A DNA stretch of 64,000 bases from Acidobacteriota bacterium (GTDB lineage: Bacteria > Acidobacteriota > Holophagae > Acanthopleuribacterales > Acanthopleuribacteraceae), in assembly GCA_020439745.1 (NCBI GenBank), contig JAGQSC010000021.1:1-64000 (forward strand), in the 5' to 3' direction. The position numbers and the translations under genes were made by a program. Below the pieces are notes generated by a model. The model worked only from the letters and a program-made list of their open reading frames with translations. It did not search any database and had not been told where the DNA came from. Positions 8,260 through 16,314 of the stretch are shown here, in pieces; the first letter of the stretch is position 1, and every line of letters starts with the position of its first letter.

Positions 8260-8985
8260 TTACTGCTCCTTGACTAGGGTGCCAATTTTTTCACCCATAA
8301 CTGCTTTGTGGATATTTCCGCGATGATTGAGATTGAATACGAGGATGGGCATCTTGTTTTCCATGCACAGTGAAATGGCAGTGGCGTCCATTACCTTCAA
8401 TCCGCGACGTAGGACATCCATGTAATTTGTTTGGTGAATCATTTCCGCATCGTGGTGCTTGACTGGATCAGCGGTGTAGATCCCATCGACTTTAGTAGCC
8501 TTCATAATGATATCCGCTTGCATTTCAATGGCACGCAACGCGGCTGCAGTATCCGTGGTGAAATAAGGATTGCCCGTGCCAGCGGCGAAGATGACCACCC
8601 GACTGCGGTCCAGGTGCCTGAGTGCGCGACGGGGTATGAAGGGTTCTGCGATTTGACGCATTTCAATAGCCGAAAGCACTCTGGAATCCAGGCCGGTCCG
8701 CTCCACAGCATCTTGTAGTGCCAAGCAGTTCATGACCGTAGCCAGCATGCCCATATAATCAGCGGTGGCTCGGTTCATGCCCGATGCGGCTTGCGATAAT
8801 CCCCTGAAGATGTTGCCACCACCGACCACAATGGCAATTTCGACGCCCAATTCGTGCACGTCTTTGATTTCGCCCGCGATCTTGTTGATGGTATCGAGGT
8901 CGATGCCGAATTGACCGGGCCCCATCAGCGCTTCGCCTGAAAGCTTCAACAAAACACGTTGGTACTTAGGGGGGCCATCAGTCAC
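8260..8985 (-). CDS. pyrH: UMP kinase
   Basis: Phosphorylates UMP to UDP in pyrimidine nucleotide synthesis; bacterial hexameric amino-acid-kinase fold. Motifs: [13 protein letters not shown] at the N-terminus, [10 protein letters not shown], and the C-terminal [22 protein letters not shown] place the start at GTG 8985 (241 residues) because AAGGAG lies 6 nt upstream; an ATG at 9015 would add 10 residues without a ribosome site. Upstream there is no rpsB or tsf, unlike the common rpsB-tsf-pyrH-frr order. Confidence 0.96.
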   Translation of the reverse strand: MTDGPPKYQRVLLKLSGEALMGPGQFGIDLDTINKIAGEIKDVHELGVEIAIVVGGGNIFRGLSQAASGMNRATADYMGMLATVMNCLALQDAVERTGLDSRVLSAIEMRQIAEPFIPRRALRHLDRSRVVIFAAGTGNPYFTTDTAAALRAIEMQADIIMKATKVDGIYTADPVKHHDAEMIHQTNYMDVLRRGLKVMDATAISLCMENKMPILVFNLNHRGNIHKAVMGEKIGTLVKEQ

Positions 8986-9166
8986 GGGCATCTCCTTAAC
9001 GAAATCGACCCCCATTTTAGGCGGCCAAGCTCAAAGACACAATGGCTTTGACAACCGGGACCAGGTAGCGGGTGGTGATTTGAAGGGCGAATTTGAGGCG
9101 CTTACGGTGATGGATTTTGGCCTGTTTTTTCTTCGGTGACGAGGCCACCAATATGCTGCTTTCGTG

Positions 9167-9175
9167 TGGTATACT
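9167..9175 (+). promoter_or_regulatory. Extended -10 promoter of the GAPDH gene
   Basis: TGGTATACT (TGn plus TATACT) lies 52 bp upstream of the start codon, with no convincing -35. The 9016-9226 gap otherwise holds nothing convincing; a 77-codon minus frame there looks spurious. Confidence 0.5.
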
Positions 9176-9226
9176 TCGTTGCTTTTTTGCCCTGAACGGG
9201 CGTATTTCGATCAGGGGGGATGATGC

Positions 9227-10660
9227 ATGGGAAAGAACTACCAAGCCCATATTGACGACTGGAATGAGCGGGAGAAATTAGCCTTTAAAGCTGTGACGAT
9301 CGTCAATCAATTATGGCTGAACCGTTCCGTCGAATTGCTGTTGTTTCGCCGCAGTCTGTTCAACGAAGGGCCTGTGGAAATTCTCAAGCATCATCGGTAC
9401 GCGCGTGACATTTCACAACGCGATTTAGAGATTTTTGACTCGATCAAGATTATGGAAGCCTTGGTGGATTTGCCACTCCGTCCATCGCGCATAGATCTGG
9501 GTCGATTGACATTGGAATGGCTGGACGCGGGTCTTCCCGACGAGCAATTGCCGGCGTATCTTGAAAAAACACTCAAGCCGTTTCTCACCGATGGGCCCGT
9601 AACCATGCCCAAACGCGATGTGGTTTTGTACGGGTTCGGCCGAATCGGTCGCCTTTTGGCCCGCTTTCTGATTGAGACCCAAGGCCGCGGAAATGGCTTA
9701 AGGTTGCGGGCTGTGGTGTGCCGTGGACCCATGAACCTGGTGAAACGGGCCCAACTACTCAGACGGGACTCCGTTCATGGCTCGTTCAAGGGCAATATGA
9801 CCGTTCTTGAAGCTGAAAGCGCCATTCTTGCCAACGGCTGTTATGTCAAGTTTATCGAAGCCAATTCACCCAGCGACGTGGATTACACACAGTATGACAT
9901 CGAAAATGCTTTGGTCATTGACAACACGGGTGTCTGGCGGGACAGGGACGGCCTGAGCAAGCACCTTGGCGCCAAAGGCGTCGCCAAAGTGTTGCTCACC
10001 GCGCCTGGCAAAGGCGATATTCCCAACATCGTGTACGGCGTGAACACTCGCGCATTCGAACCAGACGAGAAAGTGTTCAGCGCCGCTTCATGTACCACCA
10101 ATGCGATTGTGCCGGTATTGAAGGTGATACACGAAAAATTCGGTATTGCGCATGGCCATATCGAAACCGTGCATTCATATACCAACGATCAGAACCTGTT
10201 GGACAACTATCACAGCAAGCCTCGCAGAGGTCGTTCCGCCCCCATCAATATGGTGATCACATCCACAGGCGCAGCCAGCGCCGTGGCCAAGGCACTGCCC
10301 GAATTGACAGGACGGATCACGGGCAACGCCGTACGCGTTCCCACCGCTAACGTCTCTTTGGCGATCATGAATCTGGAACTTGATCGAGATACAGATCGCA
10401 ACGCCATCAATGAATCACTACGCCAGGCATCATTGTTTGGTGAAATGGTGTCGCAGATAGACTATACCCGCGATGAGGAATTGGTCAGTACAGACCTTGT
10501 CGGAAACCGGCATCCCGCGATCGTCGATTCATTGGCTACCATTGTGGAAGGTCGTCGTGCTGTGTTGTATGTCTGGTACGACAACGAATTCGGTTATTCC
10601 GTTCAAGTACTGCGTGTGGCGCGAGCCATTGGCGATGTGGAAAAGCCAACCTATTTCTAG
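9227..10660 (+). CDS. gap: Glyceraldehyde-3-phosphate dehydrogenase, long form
   Basis: 477 residues, about 130 longer than classical GAPDH. The first ~125 residues form a mainly helical extension. The Rossmann motif YGFGRIGRLLAR follows at about residue 138. The catalytic cysteine is in SAASCTTNAIVP and the partner histidine in ETVHSYTNDQN. NEFGYSVQVLRVA closes the enzyme. Long GAPDH-like proteins of about 460-480 residues are known in gammaproteobacteria such as Pseudomonas. It probably runs glycolysis or gluconeogenesis. It is a single-gene unit with its own promoter and a following hairpin. Confidence 0.9.
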   Translation: MGKNYQAHIDDWNEREKLAFKAVTIVNQLWLNRSVELLLFRRSLFNEGPVEILKHHRYARDISQRDLEIFDSIKIMEALVDLPLRPSRIDLGRLTLEWLDAGLPDEQLPAYLEKTLKPFLTDGPVTMPKRDVVLYGFGRIGRLLARFLIETQGRGNGLRLRAVVCRGPMNLVKRAQLLRRDSVHGSFKGNMTVLEAESAILANGCYVKFIEANSPSDVDYTQYDIENALVIDNTGVWRDRDGLSKHLGAKGVAKVLLTAPGKGDIPNIVYGVNTRAFEPDEKVFSAASCTTNAIVPVLKVIHEKFGIAHGHIETVHSYTNDQNLLDNYHSKPRRGRSAPINMVITSTGAASAVAKALPELTGRITGNAVRVPTANVSLAIMNLELDRDTDRNAINESLRQASLFGEMVSQIDYTRDEELVSTDLVGNRHPAIVDSLATIVEGRRAVLYVWYDNEFGYSVQVLRVARAIGDVEKPTYF

Positions 10661-10692
10661 GCCGCGAGGACACGCGGACTAGGCCAGAACCG

Positions 10693-10737
10693 AAAAGAGC
10701 CCTCACATCCGCTTTGACGGGGAAGAGGGCTCAAGTT
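10693..10737 (+). terminator. Terminator hairpin after GAPDH
   Basis: GAGCCCTC (10697-10704) pairs with GAGGGCTC (10725-10732), followed by AAGTTTCG. A smaller hairpin, CCGCG/CGCGG (10662-10677), sits right after the stop codon. The weak T tract makes efficiency uncertain. Confidence 0.6.
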
Positions 10738-10754
10738 TCGTGCTTGATAGATAA

Positions 10755-10768
10755 AGTGTACGAACACT
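10755..10768 (-). terminator. Hairpin at the end of the minus-strand tldD-add operon
   Basis: AGTGT-TCGT-ACACT, read on the minus strand, begins immediately after the TAG of the 10769-10954 ORF and is followed by TTATCT. The short stem with a tight 4-nt loop suggests an operon end. Its position supports that small ORF as the last gene. Confidence 0.4.
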
Positions 10769-10954
10769 CTATTTTGCGGCTTTTACCGCTTCGGGGAACT
10801 CAGTTGTCAGCACCTTGTCCGGTGGGCTGATGGGTCCTCCTTGGCGCTTGTTTGACCTTAATATGTGTTCCCGATTTTGAAGAGTCAAGACGCCTTGCGG
10901 CACAAAGAACGCAACCATCTGAAACCCTTGATGATGGATGCCAAAAAAAATCAT
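10769..10954 (-). CDS. Small hypothetical protein coupled to add
   Basis: A 61-residue ORF whose ATG overlaps the add stop (ATGA) and whose stop codon abuts a hairpin; both suggest a real, translationally coupled last gene. It starts MIFFG, encoded over a run of eight T residues, and ends KVLTTEFPEAVKAAK. I recognise no family. The T run could be a slippage site that fuses or shifts frames near the add terminus. Confidence 0.4.
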   Translation of the reverse strand: MIFFGIHHQGFQMVAFFVPQGVLTLQNREHILRSNKRQGGPISPPDKVLTTEFPEAVKAAK

Positions 10955-11919
10955 TGACCGCCGATCTGCGGCCCTATTTTTGGGCTTAACTCCAATGAAT
11001 TCAATGCAATACGTTCAACTTGAGCAGGCTCAGTGAGTTGCGAAAAAAGTTGGTATTCATGGTACAGGTCGGTATTGAAGTAGAACGGATCGTCTGTGCT
11101 GAGACTGAATGGGACGTCGTAGGCAATGAATGCATGAACTGGGTGTGAAGTCAGCGTATCAACCACGCCTGTACAGAGGTTGCTTGTCAAGCAAACATCG
11201 ATACTGATTCCTCTCAAGGCCAGGGCCCGAAGCAGGGCCGGGTCTTCCGCGGCGGCGCATCCATGGGCAATGTGAAGGAGGTCGGTATGCTGCAATAAGG
11301 TCCAAATATTGGCGGTTCCGTCCACCTCGCCGGCATGGGCCACGCAGTAGAGACCGGATTGTTGCGCCTTTTCGAAGAGGGGTAAGAAAGGCACCATGCT
11401 CAAAGAGGCATCGCCTCCTCCCACACTGAATCCTCGTAGGAAGTCGCGTCGATCCGCAAGGGTAAGTGCCAAGGTGCGGCCCATGAATTCAGGGCCCAGA
11501 TTAAGCACCGTATCGAGCACCATGGAGACGGGAATCTGGCTGTGTCGAAGTGCGTGTTGAATGCCGTCGTGGATGTCGCGAATCGATACGCCCAAATTCT
11601 GGCAAGCCACGCCCGGCGAGTAGAGTACCTCTGCCGCAATGACGCCCTCTGTTTCAAACCGCGTCAACAGGTCTTCCATGACCACTTGATAGTCTCGAGC
11701 CGTGCGCAAAAGACGGTACCCCTGAATGAAGACCTCAAGAAATGCCGTAAAAGTACGAGCCCCAGCGACATGGGATTTCAGTTGTTGAACATTCAAGCCA
11801 CACCAGGGATGGTCGTTCTGTTGTGCCGCCAAAGCCAAAGCCGTATCGACTTGGAATGACCCCTCTAAATGCACGTGTCGTTCCGCCTTTGGCAATCTCA
11901 AAAACGATTGGCGGTCCAT
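10951..11919 (-). CDS. add: Adenosine deaminase family protein
   Basis: About 322 residues, metallo-dependent TIM barrel. Zinc and catalytic motifs of the ADA family are present: RHVHLEGSF near the start, HAGEVDG (catalytic glutamate), LLHIAHG, and STDDPFYF with a following HEYQL. It should deaminate adenosine or a related purine (adenine-type members exist) in purine salvage. ATG 11919 shares one base with the preceding stop (TGATG); a TTG three bases earlier is an alternative. It is third in the tldD operon, an unusual pairing. Confidence 0.85.
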   Translation of the reverse strand: MDRQSFLRLPKAERHVHLEGSFQVDTALALAAQQNDHPWCGLNVQQLKSHVAGARTFTAFLEVFIQGYRLLRTARDYQVVMEDLLTRFETEGVIAAEVLYSPGVACQNLGVSIRDIHDGIQHALRHSQIPVSMVLDTVLNLGPEFMGRTLALTLADRRDFLRGFSVGGGDASLSMVPFLPLFEKAQQSGLYCVAHAGEVDGTANIWTLLQHTDLLHIAHGCAAAEDPALLRALALRGISIDVCLTSNLCTGVVDTLTSHPVHAFIAYDVPFSLSTDDPFYFNTDLYHEYQLFSQLTEPAQVERIALNSLELSPKIGPQIGGQ

Positions 11920-12782
11920 CAAGACAGCACCATGTCAGGAACCACATAGTCGTCTTTTTGTAGGCTTACCCAATGCGAGTTGTTCGCAAAAGTGGCATCA
12001 CCAATCAGTTGGTAAAGCGGTTTTTGTGGTTGCCACAAAACCGCCTTTCTGCTTTGCCTATGAGCACATACAAAGCTGCTCGTTGCACTCAGAAACGCCA
12101 AAGTCTGCCAATTGGGGGTGCTCGGTTGGATACCTTTGGGTTCAAGAATCTTTGGTCCGGCCTGACGGAAAATGGTAGGTTCTCTTCGATGGTCGTCGCC
12201 CTCTCCGTCTGGCCCTGTTTCTGCCTTAAAGGTGTTGCCGCGCCAAGTGGCATGGCTGAAACCTCGTCTGTGAATGATTTCCATGGTCCCTTCAGCTGCT
12301 TCGACCCAGTCCTGAGCACAGAGCACTAAGGGTGATGGCATGGATTGGACGCGGTCAATCTCTCCGATTGCCAACAGGGCGCTCAGCCACTGGCGCATGT
12401 GGAGACCGGGAAACGCGTAGCTTCTGAACGTACGGGAGCTGCTCACGTGGCCGAGTGATGGATTGTCAAAGGTGAAAGAGAGCGTCCAGCAGGGCTCTAG
12501 CCAAGCAATGACCCGCGAATCCTCAAACAGTCGAAAAGAATGCTTCTGGTAGGTCAGATCGAGATCACTCACCCCGGCATGCTGTGTCCATCGAAACCAT
12601 TTCTTACATTCGCGTTCAAACACCACCGGCACCACCAACGATCTTTGAGGGGGATTGAGGCTTTGACCGCTCCACTCATTTTTTGCGTTCGGGTGCCACT
12701 GCGTCACTTCACGAGAGGCGTTATGGGTCCATTGGCCTTGTAGGTAGCGGACCTGGAATCGGTCGGAAAAGCGCGTCATCAT
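11919..12782 (-). CDS. Uncharacterised protein in the TldE/PmbA position
   Basis: 287 residues starting at tandem ATGs that overlap the tldD stop (ATGA). It is rich in tryptophan and histidine and lacks an HExxH motif. TldD normally acts with TldE/PmbA, a homologue without the zinc motif, so position and lack of HExxH suggest a very diverged, shortened TldE (typical PmbA is about 440 residues). I see no diagnostic PmbA motif, so this rests on context. No signal peptide or membrane segment. Confidence 0.45.
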   Translation of the reverse strand: MMTRFSDRFQVRYLQGQWTHNASREVTQWHPNAKNEWSGQSLNPPQRSLVVPVVFERECKKWFRWTQHAGVSDLDLTYQKHSFRLFEDSRVIAWLEPCWTLSFTFDNPSLGHVSSSRTFRSYAFPGLHMRQWLSALLAIGEIDRVQSMPSPLVLCAQDWVEAAEGTMEIIHRRGFSHATWRGNTFKAETGPDGEGDDHRREPTIFRQAGPKILEPKGIQPSTPNWQTLAFLSATSSFVCAHRQSRKAVLWQPQKPLYQLIGDATFANNSHWVSLQKDDYVVPDMVLS

Positions 12783-13849
12783 GTTGGACCCACCATGATC
12801 GAAGGACTGGTGAGGCTGATGGGCACCGCTTGCTTTTTCTTGACACACCAGTGCACATGCGGGTCCACGGTGCAATCGGTACCAATGCCCACCACCCGCT
12901 GTAGGACGTCGAGGGATTCCAATTCCAACACTAGCCAAGGGCGGTACCCAACTGGCCTGCCTTCTTTCAATTGAAAGCTTGGCCCACAAAGCAACTTGAT
13001 GCTTTGACTTCCCGGAATCCACTGTCCCCGCGTGATGGATGTGATGTAGGTGCTTGGCAGATCAAGCCAATCTTGAGGGTTGGATGTACCTTCGCGAACG
13101 ACAAAGTTACTAGCTCGCACCATGGGACAATCGCGGTAATCGCCACGTCTCCAGATACCTCGGCCTTGGGCCAAGTCACCCACCAGAATACCGCGGTGAA
13201 TGAGGGTGGTTCTGCTGGCAGCCACACCACAATCATCAACAAGCATGCTACCCGGCAGCTTGTCCAGATCGGGACAGTCCGCCACCGTGAGCTCTTCGTG
13301 ACTCACGCGAGAGCCTTGGACAAGGTTGAGTGGGCTGGAGGACAAATATTCGTCTTCCATGGCGTGGCCAACCGCCTCGTGTAGAAGGGTGCCGCAGTAG
13401 GGTGAAAAGATGAGGTGTTCCTGGTTGTTGGGCTCAAATTCAGGGTGGTCTGTAGACCACTCCTCCCAGACGCCGCGACGGAAAACAATTTTCGAAGGGT
13501 TTAAGCTGCCAAAGGCTGCGTCCAGATGTTCCGGGTGACTGAATTGTCCCCAAAAGGCCGTGTAGGACAGGGGTTCTTCTGCGTCGTCGATCCAACGGTG
13601 ACGGACCATGGCTCTTAGACTGACGACATGAGTTTCGAAATCGCGAAATGGTTTCAAACGTTCCGGTATTTCAGTCAGAAGATCATCAACGGCTTGCCGA
13701 TGTTGGTCTGGCAGATCGGTACTGCGATTGGTTTGAACCCAAGTCCTGCGTCGAAAGCGCATGCGGGAAACACCACAATTAGAAACCAGGCGCTTGGTCA
13801 TACTGGCCAGGGGGCCGTTCATCCAAATCAGCGTTTGGGCTTCGGTCAT
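12779..13849 (-). CDS. tldD: TldD-like metalloprotease
   Basis: About 356 residues; E. coli TldD has about 480, so this is a short form trimmed in the N-terminal half. GTLLHEAVGHAMEDE is the HExxxH zinc motif of the family. MLVDDCGVAASRTTLIHRG and MVRASNFVVREG match conserved TldD segments. TldD/TldE process small peptides, for example microcin precursors. I prefer ATG 13849 because a perfect palindrome (13857-13870) lies just upstream; a GTG at 13891 would extend the frame by 14 residues. No Shine-Dalgarno is evident for either. Confidence 0.82.
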   Translation of the reverse strand: MTEAQTLIWMNGPLASMTKRLVSNCGVSRMRFRRRTWVQTNRSTDLPDQHRQAVDDLLTEIPERLKPFRDFETHVVSLRAMVRHRWIDDAEEPLSYTAFWGQFSHPEHLDAAFGSLNPSKIVFRRGVWEEWSTDHPEFEPNNQEHLIFSPYCGTLLHEAVGHAMEDEYLSSSPLNLVQGSRVSHEELTVADCPDLDKLPGSMLVDDCGVAASRTTLIHRGILVGDLAQGRGIWRRGDYRDCPMVRASNFVVREGTSNPQDWLDLPSTYITSITRGQWIPGSQSIKLLCGPSFQLKEGRPVGYRPWLVLELESLDVLQRVVGIGTDCTVDPHVHWCVKKKQAVPISLTSPSIMVGPT

Positions 13850-13856
13850 GGTGTGG

Positions 13857-13870
13857 GGCGAATATTCGCC
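13857..13870. promoter_or_regulatory. 14-bp perfect palindrome between tldD and tmk
   Basis: GGCGAATATTCGCC is perfectly self-complementary and lies 8 nt before the preferred tldD start and about 48 bp before tmk. It may be an operator for the divergent pair or a hairpin at the tldD transcript start. Confidence 0.45.
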
Positions 13871-13901
13871 ATGTGACAAAGGAAAAACCACCTTGCGCGC
13901 G

Positions 13902-13910
13902 TGCTAAGAT
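13902..13910 (+). promoter_or_regulatory. Extended -10 promoter of tmk
   Basis: TGCTAAGAT (TGn plus TAAGAT) ends 8 nt before the tmk ATG. Transcription would start at or within two bases of the ATG, implying a leaderless mRNA. No ribosome site is visible. Confidence 0.45.
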
Positions 13911-13918
13911 GAGCGGCT

Positions 13919-14572
13919 ATGACGTTGAAACGCGGGAAGTTTATCACATTCGAAGGCGTGGAGGGCGGAGGCAAGTCCACTCAGATTCAGCGACTTGCAG
14001 ACTGGTTCCGAGAACAGGGCCGCGAAGTGCTGGTCACCAAACAGCCCGGTGGCACCGCCATCGGAAGCCAGATCCGACAGACATTGCTGCATGTGGATCA
14101 CGCGCACATGGAACCCTGGTGTGAAGCACTACTCTACCTTGCTGACCGCGCGCAACATGTCCGCCAAGTCATCGAGCCCCATTTGAGCCGCGGCGTGTGG
14201 GTGCTGTGCGACCGCTATCAGGACTCAACAGTGGTTTATCAAGGCGTGGCCCGCCAGGTGGATTCCGGGTTAATCGATGCGATCTATCAACAAGCCGCCC
14301 TGGGATTGAAACCCGATTTGACCATCATATTGGACCTGGATGTGACAACCGGCGTGGCCCGTGCCCGTAGCCGCAACGTCGAATTGCAGTTGAGTCAAGC
14401 TGAGGGTCGATTTGAAGAGGAAGATCTCTCTTTTCATCGCGCCGTTCGGGAAGGGTTCATTCAGTTGGCGGCTCGTGAACCCCATCGAGTTCGACTGGTC
14501 GATGCGACCGAAGATGCGGAACACGTCTTCCAATTAGTGCGCGACGCTTGCGAGGCTGTCGTTCATGTTTGA
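13919..14572 (+). CDS. tmk: Thymidylate kinase
   Basis: 217 residues; phosphorylates dTMP to dTDP. P-loop FEGVEGGGKSTQ at about residues 10-21, then TKQPGGTAIG (normally RxPGGT; here lysine replaces arginine), CDRYQDSTVVYQG (the DRY/F/H motif) and a LID region with EGRFEEED. It overlaps holB by 8 nt, the widespread tmk-holB pairing. Confidence 0.96.
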   Translation: MTLKRGKFITFEGVEGGGKSTQIQRLADWFREQGREVLVTKQPGGTAIGSQIRQTLLHVDHAHMEPWCEALLYLADRAQHVRQVIEPHLSRGVWVLCDRYQDSTVVYQGVARQVDSGLIDAIYQQAALGLKPDLTIILDLDVTTGVARARSRNVELQLSQAEGRFEEEDLSFHRAVREGFIQLAAREPHRVRLVDATEDAEHVFQLVRDACEAVVHV

Positions 14573-15566
14573 CGTCGTTTATGGCCACGGTCGGGTCAAA
14601 AAACAACTGGGGCACATGGTCAAAACCGGCAAAGTATCTAGATCGCTTGCATTTGTTGGACCGGACGGGGTAGGCAAGAGAATGCTGGCGATGGAGCTGG
14701 CTCGGGCCGTCTTGTGCGAGACCCAAACGGGTTGTGGTACCTGCCTGGCCTGCCAGAAGTGCCAAAAGGGTCTCCACCCTGATGTACAAGTGATCGCGCC
14801 CGAGACCACGCAGATCAAAGTGGACCAGGTTCGTCAGATTGCCGAGAATCTCCACTACAAGCCCTTTGAAGGGAGAGCCCGATTCATCGTCATCGATCGC
14901 GCGGAAACGCTTCGTGACGAGGCAGCCAACGCCTTTTTGAAATCACTGGAAGAGCCACCTGAGTACGTGCATTTTGTATTGGTCACCTCTGATTGGAACG
15001 CGCTCCTGGCCACCATCAGGTCGCGCTGCCAACGCTTGGCTTTTCAGCCGCTGAGACACGGGGACAAAGTGAAGATTCTGATGGAACGCGGTCTGGAAGA
15101 GGTGGCAGCTCACCAACTGGCCGGCATCTCTTGGCGACGCCTGCAGACGGATTTGGAAGCCTGGCAGACCTTCGAAAAACACGTTCAGTTGGCGCTTGAT
15201 TACTTGAAGCTTTGTTTGGCCGAGGGCGGTGTGCCCGGTGCCATGACCGCAACGGCGCGGGACAAGGCCAGCCTGGACGATTTTCTGGACGTCTTTGTAA
15301 ACCTCTTGCGGGCCTGTTGTCATGTGCGTCTCGGCCGAGAACTGGAACCTCCTTTTGATGCCTTCTTGGAGCCCATCACCCAATTGGCCGAGCAGGCGAC
15401 ACAGGGGCAGTGGCGCGAGGCCTGGCAGGAAGCCATGGCCTTCCAGGTGAGACGCGTGTTTAACCCCAATACGGCGTTATGGTTCGACACCTTCGCCACC
15501 CACCAGTTGGGTAACTTCGACAAGGCCGCCCAAGACTTCCGCGCCCGCATCCAATCCCGCGGATAA
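14565..15566 (+). CDS. holB: DNA polymerase III delta' subunit
   Basis: 333 residues; clamp-loader subunit. VGPDGVGKRM is a P-loop. CGTCLACQKCQKG supplies the four zinc cysteines. VIDRAETLRDEAANAFLKSLEEPP is the Walker B/sensor region split across helices, and TIRSRCQR is the SRC motif. The C-terminal collar domain is less conserved. It is translationally coupled to tmk. Confidence 0.93.
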   Translation: MFDVVYGHGRVKKQLGHMVKTGKVSRSLAFVGPDGVGKRMLAMELARAVLCETQTGCGTCLACQKCQKGLHPDVQVIAPETTQIKVDQVRQIAENLHYKPFEGRARFIVIDRAETLRDEAANAFLKSLEEPPEYVHFVLVTSDWNALLATIRSRCQRLAFQPLRHGDKVKILMERGLEEVAAHQLAGISWRRLQTDLEAWQTFEKHVQLALDYLKLCLAEGGVPGAMTATARDKASLDDFLDVFVNLLRACCHVRLGRELEPPFDAFLEPITQLAEQATQGQWREAWQEAMAFQVRRVFNPNTALWFDTFATHQLGNFDKAAQDFRARIQSRG

Positions 15567-15573
15567 GGTGGTT

Positions 15574-15648
15574 TGTAGTTCTGACTACAGAGCCTTAGGA
15601 GCGAGCTTCAGAGCGTTGTACAATATGTTGTTATTACTTGCGTAATAA
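15574..15648 (+). promoter_or_regulatory. Promoter and inverted repeats upstream of the AbrB-Doc pair
   Basis: A hairpin TGTAGT-TCTG-ACTACA (15574-15589) follows holB. A candidate promoter is TTAGGA (15595-15600), 18 bp, then TACAAT (15619-15624). At the predicted transcript start lies TTATTAC-TTGC-GTAATAA (15631-15648), a clean inverted repeat that could be the operator bound by the antitoxin. Confidence 0.5.
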
Positions 15649-15666
15649 CTATGGAGGTTGTATCAA

Positions 15667-15891
15667 ATGCTGAAAGTTAAGGTAACGGCAATCGGTAATT
15701 CAATGGGCATTCGACTACCAAAAGAGGCACTTGGTAAGCTGAATGCGGCCAAAGGCGATACGCTTTTCCTTGTCGAGAGCCCGCAAGGTTATTTGTTGAC
15801 GCCCTTTGAGCAGGATTTCGACCGCCAAATGACCAAAGCCAATGAAATCATGAAGCGATATAGGAACACACTGCGCGAACTCGCCAAATGA
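15667..15891 (+). CDS. AbrB/MazE-type antitoxin
   Basis: About 74 residues. The N-terminal swapped-hairpin domain is recognisable in KVTAIGNSMGIRLPKEAL and KGDTLFLVE. The C-terminal tail (QDFDRQMTKANEIMKRYRN) is helical and charged, as expected for a toxin-binding segment. ATG 15667 has GGAGG 9 nt upstream. Its stop overlaps the ATG of the Doc toxin. It probably binds the inverted repeat upstream and autoregulates the pair. Confidence 0.8.
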   Translation: MLKVKVTAIGNSMGIRLPKEALGKLNAAKGDTLFLVESPQGYLLTPFEQDFDRQMTKANEIMKRYRNTLRELAK

Positions 15892-16271
15892 TCGAATGGA
15901 TTCTTGAGGAAACTGTTTTGGCTACACACTCCGTGCTCCTGGCCGAGTATGGAGGAGGAGGTGGCATTCGAGACAAGGGCTTACTTGAATCTGCATTAGC
16001 TGAGCCGAAGCACAAATTAAGTTATGAACCGAACATATCTATGTTTGATTTAGGTGCGTCATATGGCTTAGGTCTCGTAAAGAACCACCCTTTTGTGGAT
16101 GGAAACAAACGAATAGCTTTTACGATAGCTGTCCTGTTCTTGGAGATAAATGGATTCTCCTTTCATGCCAGCGAAGCAGAGTCTGCTCTAGTATTTGAGG
16201 CATTGGCGGCAGGATCTATGAGCGAAGAGGCTTTGGCTCTCTGGTTGAGAGAGAACGCCTCGCCTGCTTGA
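15888..16271 (+). CDS. doc: Doc-like (Fic-fold) toxin
   Basis: 127 residues. The Fic/Doc active-site motif is HPFVDGNKR at about residues 65-73, with the Doc-type lysine instead of the Fic-type glycine-arginine pattern. Doc proteins phosphorylate EF-Tu and stop translation. ATG overlaps the antitoxin stop (ATGA). The gene is AT-richer than its neighbours and sits between two housekeeping units, suggesting a transferred cassette. Here the partner is AbrB-type rather than Phd. Confidence 0.85.
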   Translation: MIEWILEETVLATHSVLLAEYGGGGGIRDKGLLESALAEPKHKLSYEPNISMFDLGASYGLGLVKNHPFVDGNKRIAFTIAVLFLEINGFSFHASEAESALVFEALAAGSMSEEALALWLRENASPA

Positions 16272-16314
16272 AATCGCTGGGAGGCGTGAGAGACTCTTGA
16301 CTAGGTTCTTTGAG

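Noticed and set aside
9017-9250. 77-codon minus frame upstream of pyrH
   Set aside because: No ribosome site or motif; it covers the GAPDH promoter and start.
13850-13891. GTG 13891 as the tldD start
   Set aside because: It would place the palindrome inside the coding region and lacks a ribosome site; ATG 13849 fits the family N-terminus better, though not certainly.
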